Origin: Paenibacillus apiarius
GTDB lineage: Bacteria; Bacillota; Bacilli; Paenibacillales; Paenibacillaceae
Length of the DNA: 64,000 nt
Assembly: GCF_017052585.1 (NCBI RefSeq)
Contig: NZ_JAFFHZ010000001.1
Location: 4,092,001 to 4,156,000 of the forward strand
Reading direction: 5' to 3'
Under the pieces are notes generated by a model that saw only the letters and a program-made list of their open reading frames with translations, searched no databases and was not told the origin of the DNA. The position numbers and the translations under genes are program-made. Shown here piece by piece: positions 1-7,946 of the stretch. The first letter of the stretch is position 1. Every line of letters begins with the position of its first letter.

Positions 1-366
1 GCCGGTCAACTGACTGACCAAGTCCGCACGGTAGCCGGTATCCAGGTGCTCGCTGCAAAAGTGAATGCCGGAGGTATGGACGCGCTGCGCACGACGGCGG
101 ACGAACTGAAGGCGAAGCTGCCGGAAGCGGTCATTGCGCTTGGTGCTGTGAATGAAGATAAGGTTAACTTCGTCGTGGCTGTAGCGCCTGCTCTCGTGAA
201 GCAGGGATTGCATGCAGGCAAGCTGATTAAAGAACTGGCAGCCGTATGCGGCGGCGGCGGCGGCGGCCGTCCGGACATGGCCCAAGCAGGCGGCAAGGAT
301 GCCAGCAAGCTGGATAAGGCGCTTGGCCTGGTGGAGCAATTGGTGTCCCAACAAGCTGGCGCCTAA
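1..366 (+). CDS. alaS: Alanyl-tRNA synthetase, C-terminal end (partial)
   Basis: This is the last 121 codons of a gene that enters from the left edge; the frame is open from base 1 to the TAA at 364-366. AlaRS charges tRNA-Ala in the cytoplasm. The segment matches the C-Ala (DHHA1-type) domain, which helps bind tRNA and edit mischarged tRNA: it shows [13 protein letters not shown] followed by a six-glycine run and R-P-D-M-A-Q-A-G-G, a hallmark of AlaRS C-termini. The family is usually about 875 residues, so roughly 85% of it lies outside the window. The genes that follow (ireB, ruvX, DUF1292) are the usual neighbours of alaS in Bacillota, which supports the call independently. Confidence 0.95.
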   Translation, partial: AGQLTDQVRTVAGIQVLAAKVNAGGMDALRTTADELKAKLPEAVIALGAVNEDKVNFVVAVAPALVKQGLHAGKLIKELAAVCGGGGGGRPDMAQAGGKDASKLDKALGLVEQLVSQQAGA

Positions 367-411
367 GTGCCGGGATTCCCGATTCAGTAAAGCAAGGTGG
401 GAACAGAAGGT

Positions 412-473
412 CCGCTTCATGGCATTCTCGTCAATTTTGTGAATTGATTGTGCAATGAAGCGGAATATTTTCT
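412..473 (+). terminator. Probable rho-independent terminator of alaS
   Basis: A perfect 9-bp stem, CCGCTTCAT (412-420) with ATGAAGCGG (455-463), encloses a second small hairpin (CAATT...AATTG). It is followed by the T-rich tract AATATTTTCT. The U-tract is imperfect, so termination may be partial. Confidence 0.6.
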
Positions 474-489
474 AGTTTGTTCGGGTATG

Positions 490-498
490 TGTTATGAT
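490..498 (+). promoter_or_regulatory. Candidate extended -10 promoter of the ireB operon
   Basis: TGTTATGAT fits an extended -10 element (TGn followed by TATGAT at 493-498). It sits 23 bases before the ireB start, just downstream of the alaS terminator. No good -35 hexamer is visible at the right spacing, so the call rests on the -10 and the context. Confidence 0.4.
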
Positions 499-521
499 AA
501 GAGTAAAGCGAGGTGACGGCG

Positions 522-782
522 ATGAATTCCATGGATAAGACGATGAAGTTCAGCGTGAAGTCGGAAGAGCAGGAAGCATCCAATCAAGACATACTTCTGT
601 CTGTCTATGATGCGCTTCTGGAGAAGGAATATAACCCTATTAACCAAATCGTCGGTTATCTGCTATCCGGGGATCCCGCTTATATCCCGCGGCATAACAA
701 TGCTCGAAGCTTAGTGCGCAAGAAGGAGCGGGACGAACTGATTGAAGAATTGGTCCGCTTCTACTTGAATCATCACCGTTAA
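522..782 (+). CDS. ireB: IreB-family regulatory phosphoprotein (DUF965/YrzL)
   Basis: This is an 86-residue cytoplasmic protein of the IreB/YrzL family. In Enterococcus, IreB is a substrate of the Ser/Thr kinase IreK and modulates cephalosporin resistance; its role here is inferred from the family. Family features seen are the N-terminal M-D-K-T-M-K-F-S-V, then [20 protein letters not shown] and the C-terminal R-x-E-L-I-E-E-L-type helix. The ATG at 522 was chosen because AGGTGA (511-516) lies 5 bases before it; a GTG at 513 would sit inside that ribosome binding site. It lies between alaS and ruvX, the standard position in Bacillota. Confidence 0.93.
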   Translation: MNSMDKTMKFSVKSEEQEASNQDILLSVYDALLEKEYNPINQIVGYLLSGDPAYIPRHNNARSLVRKKERDELIEELVRFYLNHHR

Positions 783-881
783 GCCGTCTTGATTAACGGA
801 GTTCGCAACTTAAACGGCGCGTTTATACAGGTCGCTCGGACTTGTTAAACAGCCTCCAGAAGTGCGTGTAGGAGACATTGG

Positions 882-1298
882 ATGAAGATACTTGGTTTGG
901 ATTACGGAGACCGCAAGATTGGCGTCGCGGTTAGCGATGCTTTCGGATGGACGGCGCAAGGGCTTGAAGTCATTGTGCAGCGCAAGCCGGAAGACGTGAT
1001 GCGCCGAATCGGAGAGATCGTGCGCGAGCACGGCGTCGAGGAAATTGTTCTTGGCTTGCCGAAGAACATGAACGGCACGATTGGACCGCGTGGCGAATTA
1101 AGCAAGTCCTTTGCTGAACAATTACAGCAGTCGTTCGGATTACCCGTTCACCTGTGGGATGAACGCTTGAGTACGGTGTCGGCGGAGCGCACTTTGCTCG
1201 AAGCTGACGTCAGCCGCAAGAAGCGTAGACAAGTCGTCGACAAGATGGCGGCAACCATTATTTTACAAACATATCTTGACTATCAATCAAGAAGGTGA
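882..1298 (+). CDS. ruvX: RuvX/YqgF-family Holliday junction resolvase-like nuclease
   Basis: This 138-residue RNase H-fold protein belongs to the RuvX/YqgF family, implicated in processing branched nucleic acids and in 5' maturation of pre-16S rRNA. It carries the family motifs: G-L-D-Y-G-D-R-K-I-G-V-A at the N-terminus (catalytic Asp), L-G-L-P-K-N-M-N-G-T-x-G in the middle, and W-D-E-R-L-S-T near residue 92, with a second catalytic Asp later in K-x-x-x-D-K-x-A-A-x-x-I-L-Q. TAGGAG at 870-874 lies 7 bases before the ATG. The next gene begins 9 bases after the stop, so they are probably cotranscribed. Confidence 0.95.
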   Translation: MKILGLDYGDRKIGVAVSDAFGWTAQGLEVIVQRKPEDVMRRIGEIVREHGVEEIVLGLPKNMNGTIGPRGELSKSFAEQLQQSFGLPVHLWDERLSTVSAERTLLEADVSRKKRRQVVDKMAATIILQTYLDYQSRR

Positions 1299-1307
1299 GG
1301 GGTTAAC

Positions 1308-1607
1308 ATGGCACAAGACAACCATTTGCAAGAGGAACCTGAGATCATTTATATTCCGGACGACGAAGGGAACGAGGAAGAGTTCGAGGTCATCATGAAA
1401 TTCGAAGTGGATGGCTCGGATAAGAAATATATGATGGTCGTTCCTATGGATGCTGAAGACGATGAAGCAGATGAAGTGTACGCGTTCCGCTATGAAGAAG
1501 AAGGCGATGATCTGAAGCTGTATGTCATCGAAGATGAAGAGGAATGGAACATCGTTGAAGAAACATTCAATACGCTTGTAAGCATGGATGAGGAGACTGA
1601 AGGGTGA
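1308..1607 (+). CDS. yrzB: DUF1292 acidic protein (YrzB-like)
   Basis: This is a 99-residue, very acidic cytoplasmic protein of the DUF1292/UPF0473 family. The function is unknown across the family. It shows the typical F-E-V-x-x-K-F-E-V-D-G-x-D-K-K-Y-M core, a Y-A-F-R-Y strand and the W-x-x-V-E-E-T-F end. The ribosome binding site GAGGGG precedes the ATG. Its last four bases (GTGA) overlap the start of the next gene, so translation is probably coupled. The alaS-ireB-ruvX-yrzB order is conserved in Bacillota. Confidence 0.88.
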   Translation: MAQDNHLQEEPEIIYIPDDEGNEEEFEVIMKFEVDGSDKKYMMVVPMDAEDDEADEVYAFRYEEEGDDLKLYVIEDEEEWNIVEETFNTLVSMDEETEG

Positions 1608-1903
1608 ACCAACCGCTTGACATTCAATTCATCGACCATCTGAAGAGCGTATACGGCGATAGCATTGAGATAACCGACGAGCGCGGCGTAAGCCGCGTGC
1701 TGTCTTTGACAGCAGAATTTGAATACCGCAAGCGCGCGTATGCGGTGCTCTTGCCGGAAGGCGGGCGCGAAGCGGAGCCGGATTTGTTCCGAATCGTACG
1801 GGGCGATGCGGATCAATGGCAGCTCGAGAGCATTGACGATGACGACGAGTGGGAAGAAGTAATGGAACGTTATGATGAAGTTGCTTATCGCGACGAATTC
1901 TGA
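1604..1903 (+). CDS. Second DUF1292-like protein, tandem paralogue
   Basis: This 99-residue protein has the same length and layout as its upstream neighbour. An N-terminal segment is followed by an E-x-x-R-x-L-x-L-T-A-E-F-E-Y strand (the place of the upstream F-E-V core), a Y-A-V-L-L strand, an acidic D-D-D-D-E-W-E-E-V segment and an acidic end. Sequence identity is low, so I read it as a divergent tandem duplicate of unknown function. It starts at GTG within the overlapping GTGA of the first copy. A strong terminator begins 46 bases after its stop. Confidence 0.72.
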   Translation: MNQPLDIQFIDHLKSVYGDSIEITDERGVSRVLSLTAEFEYRKRAYAVLLPEGGREAEPDLFRIVRGDADQWQLESIDDDDEWEEVMERYDEVAYRDEF

Positions 1904-1948
1904 CATTGCGATCCCGCGTTATAGAAGCACGTAAGCACGATCTCGGCG

Positions 1949-1973
1949 AAAAGAGCGGAAAACCGCTCTTTTT
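1949..1973 (+). terminator. Rho-independent terminator upstream of mltG
   Basis: AAAAGAGCGG, loop AAAA, CCGCTCTTTTT is a compact perfect hairpin with a U-tract. It ends 21 bases before the mltG start and just before its ribosome binding site, so it may attenuate read-through into mltG rather than fully separate the units. Confidence 0.8.
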
Positions 1974-1993
1974 CCATGTAGGAGAGTGAATGG

Positions 1994-3055
1994 ATGAGAA
2001 CAGGTTCCAAAGTGCTGATTGCCATTCTCCTGGTTGCGGCCATCGCGGCCGGCGGGGGGACATGGTATATTTGGAGCGGAATACAGCCGCTTCCCACAGA
2101 AGAACGGAATATTACCGTTACGATTGAACAGGGAAGCGGTACGGCGAAGATTGCGTCTCAGCTTCAAGCTGAAGGCGTCATTCGCAATGCACTTATATTT
2201 AAAGGTTATTTGAAATGGTACAAGGAAGGAGCGCGATTCCAGGCAGGCACGTATGCGTTCCAGCCAGGCGTCACGTATGATGAAGTTATCGCGAAGCTTA
2301 ACCAAGGTGAAGTCGTTCCTGAAGAAATGATTCGGTTTACCATTCCGGAAGGGTTCACGCTTGAACAAGTAGCGGATACTTTAAGCAAAGACGGCTTAGT
2401 GGACAAAGCCGAATTCATGCAGTTTGCCGATGACACGGCTTGGTTAACCGGCACATCTTCCGTCGTGCAGGCCATTCCAGATAACGGCAAGCTGAGGCAT
2501 AAGCTGGAAGGTTATTTATTTCCAGAAACTTACGAGCTCAAAAAAGGCAGCTCTGCCAAAGATATAATTGCGCGCATGATTCAAGAGACCGAGAAAAGAT
2601 TGACGGAAGCTTCGTCAAGCTGGGAAGCGGACATGAAGAAGCAGGGGCTGACGCTTCATGAGTTAATGACGGTCGCTTCATTGATTGAACGAGAAGTTGT
2701 CGTGGACAGCGAGCGGGCGCTTGTTGCGGGAGTCATCTATAACCGCATCGAAGAAGGGATGAAACTGCAAATCGATGCCACGGTTCAATATGCGCTGGAC
2801 AAACCTAAGGAACGTTTGTATTTTAAAGATTTGGAAATTGACAGTCCGTACAATACGTACAAAATAGAGGGGCTGCCGCCAGGACCAATAGCAGGCCCGA
2901 GCGTAGCTTCGATTGAAGCCGCGCTTCATCCGCAACAATCGGATTATTTTTACTATGTGACGAAGAAAGACGGCACAGGCTCGCATTTGTTTGCGAAGAC
3001 GTTTGCCGAGCACCAACGCAACATTGAGAAAAGCAAGCAAACTGCAGGGGAATAG
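1994..3055 (+). CDS. mltG: Endolytic murein transglycosylase MltG
   Basis: This 353-residue membrane-anchored enzyme cleaves nascent glycan strands and terminates peptidoglycan polymerisation. A single transmembrane helix lies at about residues 7-28, rich in A, I and G with W-Y-I-W at its end. A LysM-like region follows, with G-S-G-T-A-K-I-A, and then the YceG/MltG catalytic domain. The catalytic Glu lies near residue 230 in M-T-V-A-S-L-I-E-R-E-V. Downstream are the conserved G-V-I-Y-N-R, the L-Q-I-D-A-T-V-Q-Y stretch and Y-N-T-Y-x-x-x-G-L-P-P-G-P-I. Length is normal. GGAGAG precedes the ATG. The U32 gene follows after 13 bases. In B. subtilis the methyltransferase gene yrrM normally sits between them and is absent here. 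Confidence 0.95.
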   Translation: MRTGSKVLIAILLVAAIAAGGGTWYIWSGIQPLPTEERNITVTIEQGSGTAKIASQLQAEGVIRNALIFKGYLKWYKEGARFQAGTYAFQPGVTYDEVIAKLNQGEVVPEEMIRFTIPEGFTLEQVADTLSKDGLVDKAEFMQFADDTAWLTGTSSVVQAIPDNGKLRHKLEGYLFPETYELKKGSSAKDIIARMIQETEKRLTEASSSWEADMKKQGLTLHELMTVASLIEREVVVDSERALVAGVIYNRIEEGMKLQIDATVQYALDKPKERLYFKDLEIDSPYNTYKIEGLPPGPIAGPSVASIEAALHPQQSDYFYYVTKKDGTGSHLFAKTFAEHQRNIEKSKQTAGE

Positions 3056-3068
3056 AAAGTGGTGACAG

Positions 3069-4007
3069 ATGATGACCTATGAACCGGAATTGCTCGTTAC
3101 AGCCGGCAGCGTGGCCGAGGTGGAGCTCATGCTCCAAGCAGGCGCCAACGCCGTATTTGTAGGCGAGCAGCAATATGGCATGCGCCTTCCGGGCGAAATG
3201 ACGCTGGAACGCATCAAGGAAAGCATGAGAGCGGTCCGCGATCATCAAGCAAAGCTGTATGTGGCGGTCAATAATATATTTCATAACGAACGTTTGGATG
3301 GGCTCTCCACTTACTTGCAGCGATTGGAACAGATCGGTGTAGACGCCATCGCATTCGGCGATCCAGCCGTGTTGATGACGGCAAGAACAGCTGCTCCTCA
3401 TCTGAAGCTGCATTGGAATGCGGAAATGACGTCAACCAACTATATAACGGCTCAATATTGGCAAAAGCGCGGTTCTAGCCGGTTCGTCGTTGCGCGCGAG
3501 CTTAATATGGATCAGGTTGTAGAAATGAAGCATAAGCTTCCAGACATGGAGGTTCAAATTCAGGTGCACGGCATGACGAATATTTATCACTCCAAGCGTC
3601 ATCTGCTGCAGCATTACTTGCGCCATATCGATAAAGAAGAGCAAGTGAACGAGGTTGGCATGGAGCGCAAGCTCTTCCTGATTGAACGGGAACGCCAGGA
3701 CGAAAAATTCCCGTTATATGAGGATTCGAATGGCACGCATATAATGAGCTCGGATGACGTATGCATCCTTGAGGATTTGAAGCAATTGCTCGATGCGCGC
3801 ATTGACAGCTTTAAAGTGGAAGGACTATTGAAATCTGCCGCGTATAATGAGACCGTCGTGCGGGTATACCGCGAAGCGATTGACGCTTATATCGCCGATC
3901 CAGACAGTTATCGTTTCAAAGAAGAATGGATGGAACGCATTCGCGCCGTTCAGGACCCGGAGCGCGAGCTGTCGTTTGGATTTTTCTATAAAGAGCAAAT
4001 GTACTAA
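3069..4007 (+). CDS. yrrN: U32-family protein, TrhP1/YrrN-like (tRNA 5-hydroxyuridine synthesis)
   Basis: This is a 312-residue member of the peptidase U32 family. In B. subtilis, YrrN and YrrO (TrhP1, TrhP2) are needed for prephenate-dependent 5-hydroxyuridine at tRNA position 34; despite the family name they are not established peptidases. Visible U32 features are the N-terminal A-G-S-V-A-E-V-E-L-M-L-Q-A-G-A-N-A-V-F-V-G and the C-terminal D-S-F-K-V-E-G-L-L-K-S-A-A-Y. The central Cys-rich iron-sulfur motif of its partner is missing here (that region reads H-G-M-T-N-I-Y-H), as expected for the shorter subunit. yrrO starts 17 bases downstream. Confidence 0.9.
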   Translation: MMTYEPELLVTAGSVAEVELMLQAGANAVFVGEQQYGMRLPGEMTLERIKESMRAVRDHQAKLYVAVNNIFHNERLDGLSTYLQRLEQIGVDAIAFGDPAVLMTARTAAPHLKLHWNAEMTSTNYITAQYWQKRGSSRFVVARELNMDQVVEMKHKLPDMEVQIQVHGMTNIYHSKRHLLQHYLRHIDKEEQVNEVGMERKLFLIERERQDEKFPLYEDSNGTHIMSSDDVCILEDLKQLLDARIDSFKVEGLLKSAAYNETVVRVYREAIDAYIADPDSYRFKEEWMERIRAVQDPERELSFGFFYKEQMY

Positions 4008-4024
4008 AAAGGGAGCGAATAGTA

Positions 4025-5365
4025 ATGACAACACAAGTGAAGCCGCAATATAAAGGCAAACGATATCGTCTCGACAAGCCGGAATTGCTCGCTCCCGCCG
4101 GCAACTTGGAGAAGCTGAAATTCGCCGTCCATTACGGCGCGGACGCCGTCTACATCGGCGGACAAAAATACGGTCTGCGTTCGAATGCGGACAATTTCAG
4201 CTTCGAAGAAATGCGCGAAGGCGTGGAGTTCGCAAAAAAATATGGCGCGAAGGTGTTCGTCGCGACGAACATTTACGCCCACAATGAAGATATCGAGGGA
4301 TTGGAAGATTATCTTCGCAACCTGCAGGACGTCGGCATCAGTGCGATCATTGCGGCAGATCCGTTCATTATTGAAACGGCGCAGCGCGTTGCTCCAGGCC
4401 TGGAAGTGCACGTAAGCACGCAGCAATCGATTGCGAATTGGCAGACCGTGCAATTCTGGAAGGAAGAAGGTGCTCCGCGTGTCGTGCTGGCGCGTGAGAC
4501 CAGCTTGGAAGAAATCGCCGAGATGAAACGGCACGTCGATATCGAAATCGAAGCGTTCATACATGGCGCCATGTGCTCTTCGTATTCCGGCCGCTGCGTA
4601 TTGTCCAACCATTTCACGGATAGAGACTCCAACCGCGGCGGATGCTGTCAATCATGCCGCTGGAAGTACGATTTGTTCGAGGACGATCGCCCGGATGCAG
4701 ATGGGCTGATCAGCACACAAGAAGCAGCGCAATCCCCGGTGCTCGAACAATTCCGTCTCGGCGTGAATCAATTGGCGCTGTTCGATGAAGAGGACAATGC
4801 CTTCGCGATGAGCGCGAAAGATCTATGCATGATTGAGCATCTTCCCGATCTGATTGAAGCCGGCGTAGACAGCTTCAAGATTGAAGGACGGATGAAATCG
4901 ATTCATTATGTCGCTACCGTAGTGAATGTGTACCGCCAAGTTATCGACAGCTATATGGCGGATCCGGACAACTATGTTCTGAAGCAGGAGTGGCTGGATG
5001 AAATTTATAAAGCGGCGAACCGTCCGATCAATACAGGCTTTTTCTATGAGGAGCCTGACCATGAAGATCATATCTACGAGCCGGAAGACAAGCCGGCGCC
5101 ATATGATTTTGCGGGTCTGGTCATGGATTATGACGCCGAGACCGGGATGGCAACCATTCAACAGCGCAACCACTTTAAAGTGGGCGCGGAAATCGAGTTT
5201 TTCGGACCGAACGGAACATTTTTCAAACAGAAGGTAGAGCGTCTGTGGGATGCCGAAGGCAATGAGCTCGATGCTGCGCGGCATCCTTTGCAGCTCGTTC
5301 GGATGAAGGTGGAACAGCCGGTCACGTATTTCGATATGATGCGCAAAAAAAACGCGAAAGCGTAA
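4025..5365 (+). CDS. yrrO: U32-family protein, TrhP2/YrrO-like (tRNA 5-hydroxyuridine synthesis)
   Basis: This 446-residue U32-family protein is probably the partner of the gene before it in tRNA wobble-uridine hydroxylation. The N-terminal barrel starts with K-P-E-L-L-A-P-A-G and A-D-A-V-Y-I-G-G. The cysteine motif is complete: G-A-M-C-S-S-Y-S-G-R-C (residues about 181-191), then G-G-C-C-Q-S-C-R, the set proposed to hold a 4Fe-4S cluster in the family. D-S-F-K-I-E-G-R-M-K-S closes the core. A C-terminal beta domain follows (V-G-A-E-I-E-F-F-G-P-N-G). AAGGGAG lies about 10 bases before the ATG. Confidence 0.92.
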   Translation: MTTQVKPQYKGKRYRLDKPELLAPAGNLEKLKFAVHYGADAVYIGGQKYGLRSNADNFSFEEMREGVEFAKKYGAKVFVATNIYAHNEDIEGLEDYLRNLQDVGISAIIAADPFIIETAQRVAPGLEVHVSTQQSIANWQTVQFWKEEGAPRVVLARETSLEEIAEMKRHVDIEIEAFIHGAMCSSYSGRCVLSNHFTDRDSNRGGCCQSCRWKYDLFEDDRPDADGLISTQEAAQSPVLEQFRLGVNQLALFDEEDNAFAMSAKDLCMIEHLPDLIEAGVDSFKIEGRMKSIHYVATVVNVYRQVIDSYMADPDNYVLKQEWLDEIYKAANRPINTGFFYEEPDHEDHIYEPEDKPAPYDFAGLVMDYDAETGMATIQQRNHFKVGAEIEFFGPNGTFFKQKVERLWDAEGNELDAARHPLQLVRMKVEQPVTYFDMMRKKNAKA

Positions 5366-5372
5366 TAACAAC

Positions 5373-5417
5373 GGCAGTGCACCCTGCATGATGCAGCGGA
5401 TGGCACTGCCTTTTTTT
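5373..5417 (+). terminator. Terminator after yrrO
   Basis: GGCAGTGC (5373-5380) pairs with GCACTGCC (5403-5410), with an inner CTGCA/TGCAG stem, followed by seven T. This is a strong rho-independent terminator closing the mltG-yrrN-yrrO unit. Confidence 0.9.
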
Positions 5418-5616
5418 ATTCTCGATGCCGTCTATTCTCCTGTCGGCAGAAGATATGCCTGTTTCAGCTCTTGTCTCACTCTCCCCTTCATTCAGAGCGG
5501 CATGCTAAGGGGATGCTGCTAGGTTCGGCAAGGTTGCCGCTATGTTAGAAACTTGGATTTTGAATCAATGGGAGATTATTGAAATTGAATACAGGAATAA
5601 AGTGTATGGCGTCGAA

Positions 5617-5642
5617 TGTTATAACTAGGACATATGTCTTAG
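5617..5642 (+). promoter_or_regulatory. Candidate promoter with overlapping palindromic operator before the chemoreceptor gene
   Basis: In the 259 bases between the terminator and the chemoreceptor start, the clearest signals are an extended -10 (TGT then TATAAC, 5617-5625) and, directly after it, CTAGGACATATGTCTTAG (5625-5642). The latter is an 18-bp palindrome with one mismatched pair and GACATATGTC at its core. A repressor bound there would cover the expected transcription start. No convincing -35 or SigD-type element was seen. Confidence 0.35.
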
Positions 5643-5676
5643 GACAATATACATTCTTATGGGTGAGGTGCAGCAT

Positions 5677-7803
5677 ATGTATACCGGAAAACGCCATGTC
5701 ACTAAGGCTTCACCGTCCGTAACCGAACAAAGCAACCACTCCACGAATCGACTATTCAGACCGCTGCGTTCCGTCGGAATGAAGCTATTTCTTATTTTCT
5801 TTGCAAGTATTACACTGCTCGTTGGTTCCGTTTGTCTTTTTTCTTACAGTCAAGCTCGCCAAATCATTGAACAGCAAATTTCTTATTCCCTAGAGCAGAC
5901 GGTTATTCAGGCCGGAGAAAAGCTGGATCTATTCTTCAGCAAATATGCCGAACTCTCGCAGCAAATCTTGTTCGATCAGGATATACAGTCCGCTTTGTCA
6001 GCAGCGGCACAAGGACAGCGGATCACCGACTATGACAAGCTGCAAGCAGCCAAAACGATTGAAAAAAAATTAAAAGCGTACGTATTCGGCAATGATGCGC
6101 TGTACGGCATGTACTTGATTCCTGTGGAGGATGACGGCGCAATGCTGTTCACATCGGGATTGTCCGCCGAACGATTGCGGGAGCTGCGCCACGAGTCTTG
6201 GTTCAAAGAGCTGCTGCAACAATCCGCCAGCAAGCTCTGGCTGCCGACGAAGCCCAGCGGTGTCTCTGGGCAAAGTCCGAATGAAACCTTTGCTCTCGCC
6301 ACAACGGTGAAAGGTATGAATCGCGGCAGCGCGATGTATGTAATGGTCATGGAAATCAAGGCGTCCAGTCTGAAGGAGCAGTTGGTCTGGAATGATGCAG
6401 ACGGATCGTTGGTTCAGATGGTAAGCTCCGAGGGCAAGGTCGTATATGCCGAGGATACGACGCTGATCGATCAGCTTCCTCCGGTACGGTTGACAGCCGA
6501 ACCATCAGCGGATAGCGGTCGGGATATGGTGGTGGATCCTGAAGGAAATGAACTGCTCGGCGTGTATTATCGTTCAGCTGTAACGAATTGGACGTTGAAC
6601 GGATTCACGCCTGTACATGTCTTGCTGCAGGATACGTTGAAAATAAGGGACGCTTCATGGACGGCGATCGCGATTGCGCTCGTTGTAGCACTGTTTATCG
6701 GTTGGTATGTTATGCGCAGAATCGGACGGCCGCTTCAACGCATGCGAGATCTGATGAAAGAAGGGGCGCATGGCCACCTCGGCGTACGGATGAACGAGCG
6801 ATCGCTTGATGAAATCGGACAAGTGGCTTCCAGCTTCAATACGATGATGATGCGTATTGGCGAATTGGTGAAGCAGACAGGTGAAGCGTCGGATTCAGTT
6901 CTGCAGACGGCGAATAGGCTGAGCGGAGCCTCGGAGCATACGGCTTTTTCAGCAAAGGAAATCGTCATGGCTACCGAAGAGATTGCGCACGGCTCGACTA
7001 CACTTGCGGCGGAAGCGGAGCGCGGCAATGAATGGATGGGGCTTACCTCGGCGAAGATGCAGCAAGTCATCGATTTGAATGTAGATATGTATGACGCTGC
7101 CGGCGAAGTGGAAAAGGCGAGCCAGCGCGGCACGGGGTACATGATTGAGCTGAACCGCAAGACCGAGCTGTCGGAAAGCATGGTGCGGGCGCTCGTGTCG
7201 AAGGTGGATGCATTGAGAAGCAGTACGGCATCGGTACGCCATATCCTTGAACTGCTGACCCAGCTTGCGAAGCAAACGAACATTTTGTCGCTGAATGCGG
7301 CCATTGAAGCGGTGCGTGCGGGGGCGTCTGGCAGGGGCTTCCGTGTCGTGGCGGATGAAATCCGCGGCTTGGCCGATGAAACCAAGCGCTCGATTGAGGT
7401 GGTAGGAGAAATGACCGAGAAGATTGGACAGGATGTAGCCGAAACGGTATCTATGCTTGAGCAGGTTTATCCGGTATTTCAAGAGCAAATGCAGGCCGTG
7501 CAAGATACGGATATGATTTTCCATGACGTCAAGCGCCAGATGGGCCTGTTCATGAATAAGCTGGACCGGGCAACAGAGGCGTTGAACGAATTGGATGAGA
7601 CGCAGAAGGTGATGACAGAGACAATGACGAGCGTTAGCACGGTAGCTGAAGAGGCCGCTGCCACTTCGGAAGAGGTCGCATCGTTAAGCAACGAGCAGGT
7701 GTCGGTATCTGACCAGCTTGTCGGCTTGTCCTCCGAGCTCGAACGGGTATCGCGGCATCTGTCGGAATGTCTGTCCCGCTTTGATTTGGACCATGAAGCC
7801 TAA
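5677..7803 (+). CDS. Methyl-accepting chemotaxis protein with large extracellular sensor
   Basis: This 708-residue transmembrane chemoreceptor signals to CheA/CheW. A basic N-terminus leads into TM1 at about residues 35-57. An extracellular Cache-type sensor of about 270 residues follows, then TM2 near 327-347 ([15 protein letters not shown]), a HAMP domain ending around 400, and a coiled-coil signalling domain. The hairpin tip is near 526-570, with [13 protein letters not shown] and [12 protein letters not shown]. The ATG at 5677 is preferred because GTGAGGTG (5663-5670) lies 6 bases before it; an upstream in-frame ATG at 5659 has no ribosome binding site. The gene stands alone between yrrO and pbpI; Bacillus has udk and greA in this interval. 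The ligand is unknown. Confidence 0.93.
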   Translation: MYTGKRHVTKASPSVTEQSNHSTNRLFRPLRSVGMKLFLIFFASITLLVGSVCLFSYSQARQIIEQQISYSLEQTVIQAGEKLDLFFSKYAELSQQILFDQDIQSALSAAAQGQRITDYDKLQAAKTIEKKLKAYVFGNDALYGMYLIPVEDDGAMLFTSGLSAERLRELRHESWFKELLQQSASKLWLPTKPSGVSGQSPNETFALATTVKGMNRGSAMYVMVMEIKASSLKEQLVWNDADGSLVQMVSSEGKVVYAEDTTLIDQLPPVRLTAEPSADSGRDMVVDPEGNELLGVYYRSAVTNWTLNGFTPVHVLLQDTLKIRDASWTAIAIALVVALFIGWYVMRRIGRPLQRMRDLMKEGAHGHLGVRMNERSLDEIGQVASSFNTMMMRIGELVKQTGEASDSVLQTANRLSGASEHTAFSAKEIVMATEEIAHGSTTLAAEAERGNEWMGLTSAKMQQVIDLNVDMYDAAGEVEKASQRGTGYMIELNRKTELSESMVRALVSKVDALRSSTASVRHILELLTQLAKQTNILSLNAAIEAVRAGASGRGFRVVADEIRGLADETKRSIEVVGEMTEKIGQDVAETVSMLEQVYPVFQEQMQAVQDTDMIFHDVKRQMGLFMNKLDRATEALNELDETQKVMTETMTSVSTVAEEAAATSEEVASLSNEQVSVSDQLVGLSSELERVSRHLSECLSRFDLDHEA

Positions 7804-7835
7804 ATAATGATGCGTCATTAAAAAGAGTATTTTAG

Positions 7836-7860
7836 AACACCCTCTAAATGAGAGGATGTT
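7836..7860 (+). terminator. Weak hairpin after the chemoreceptor gene
   Basis: AACACCCTCT (7836-7845) pairs with AGAGGATGTT (7851-7860) with one G-U pair and a 5-base loop. No U-tract follows, so it is at best a weak terminator or an mRNA-stabilising hairpin before pbpI. Confidence 0.3.
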
Positions 7861-7946
7861 ATAACAGACGGATTATAGCCTGCATTATCGTCGATAATGG
7901 ATATTATAAGGACGATACTGCGCTAGAAAAAGGGGGGAATCCGTCT

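Noticed and set aside
1629-2368. Long minus-strand reading frames over DUF1292 and mltG genes
   Set aside because: They lie opposite well-supported genes, have no ribosome binding sites and show no family features.
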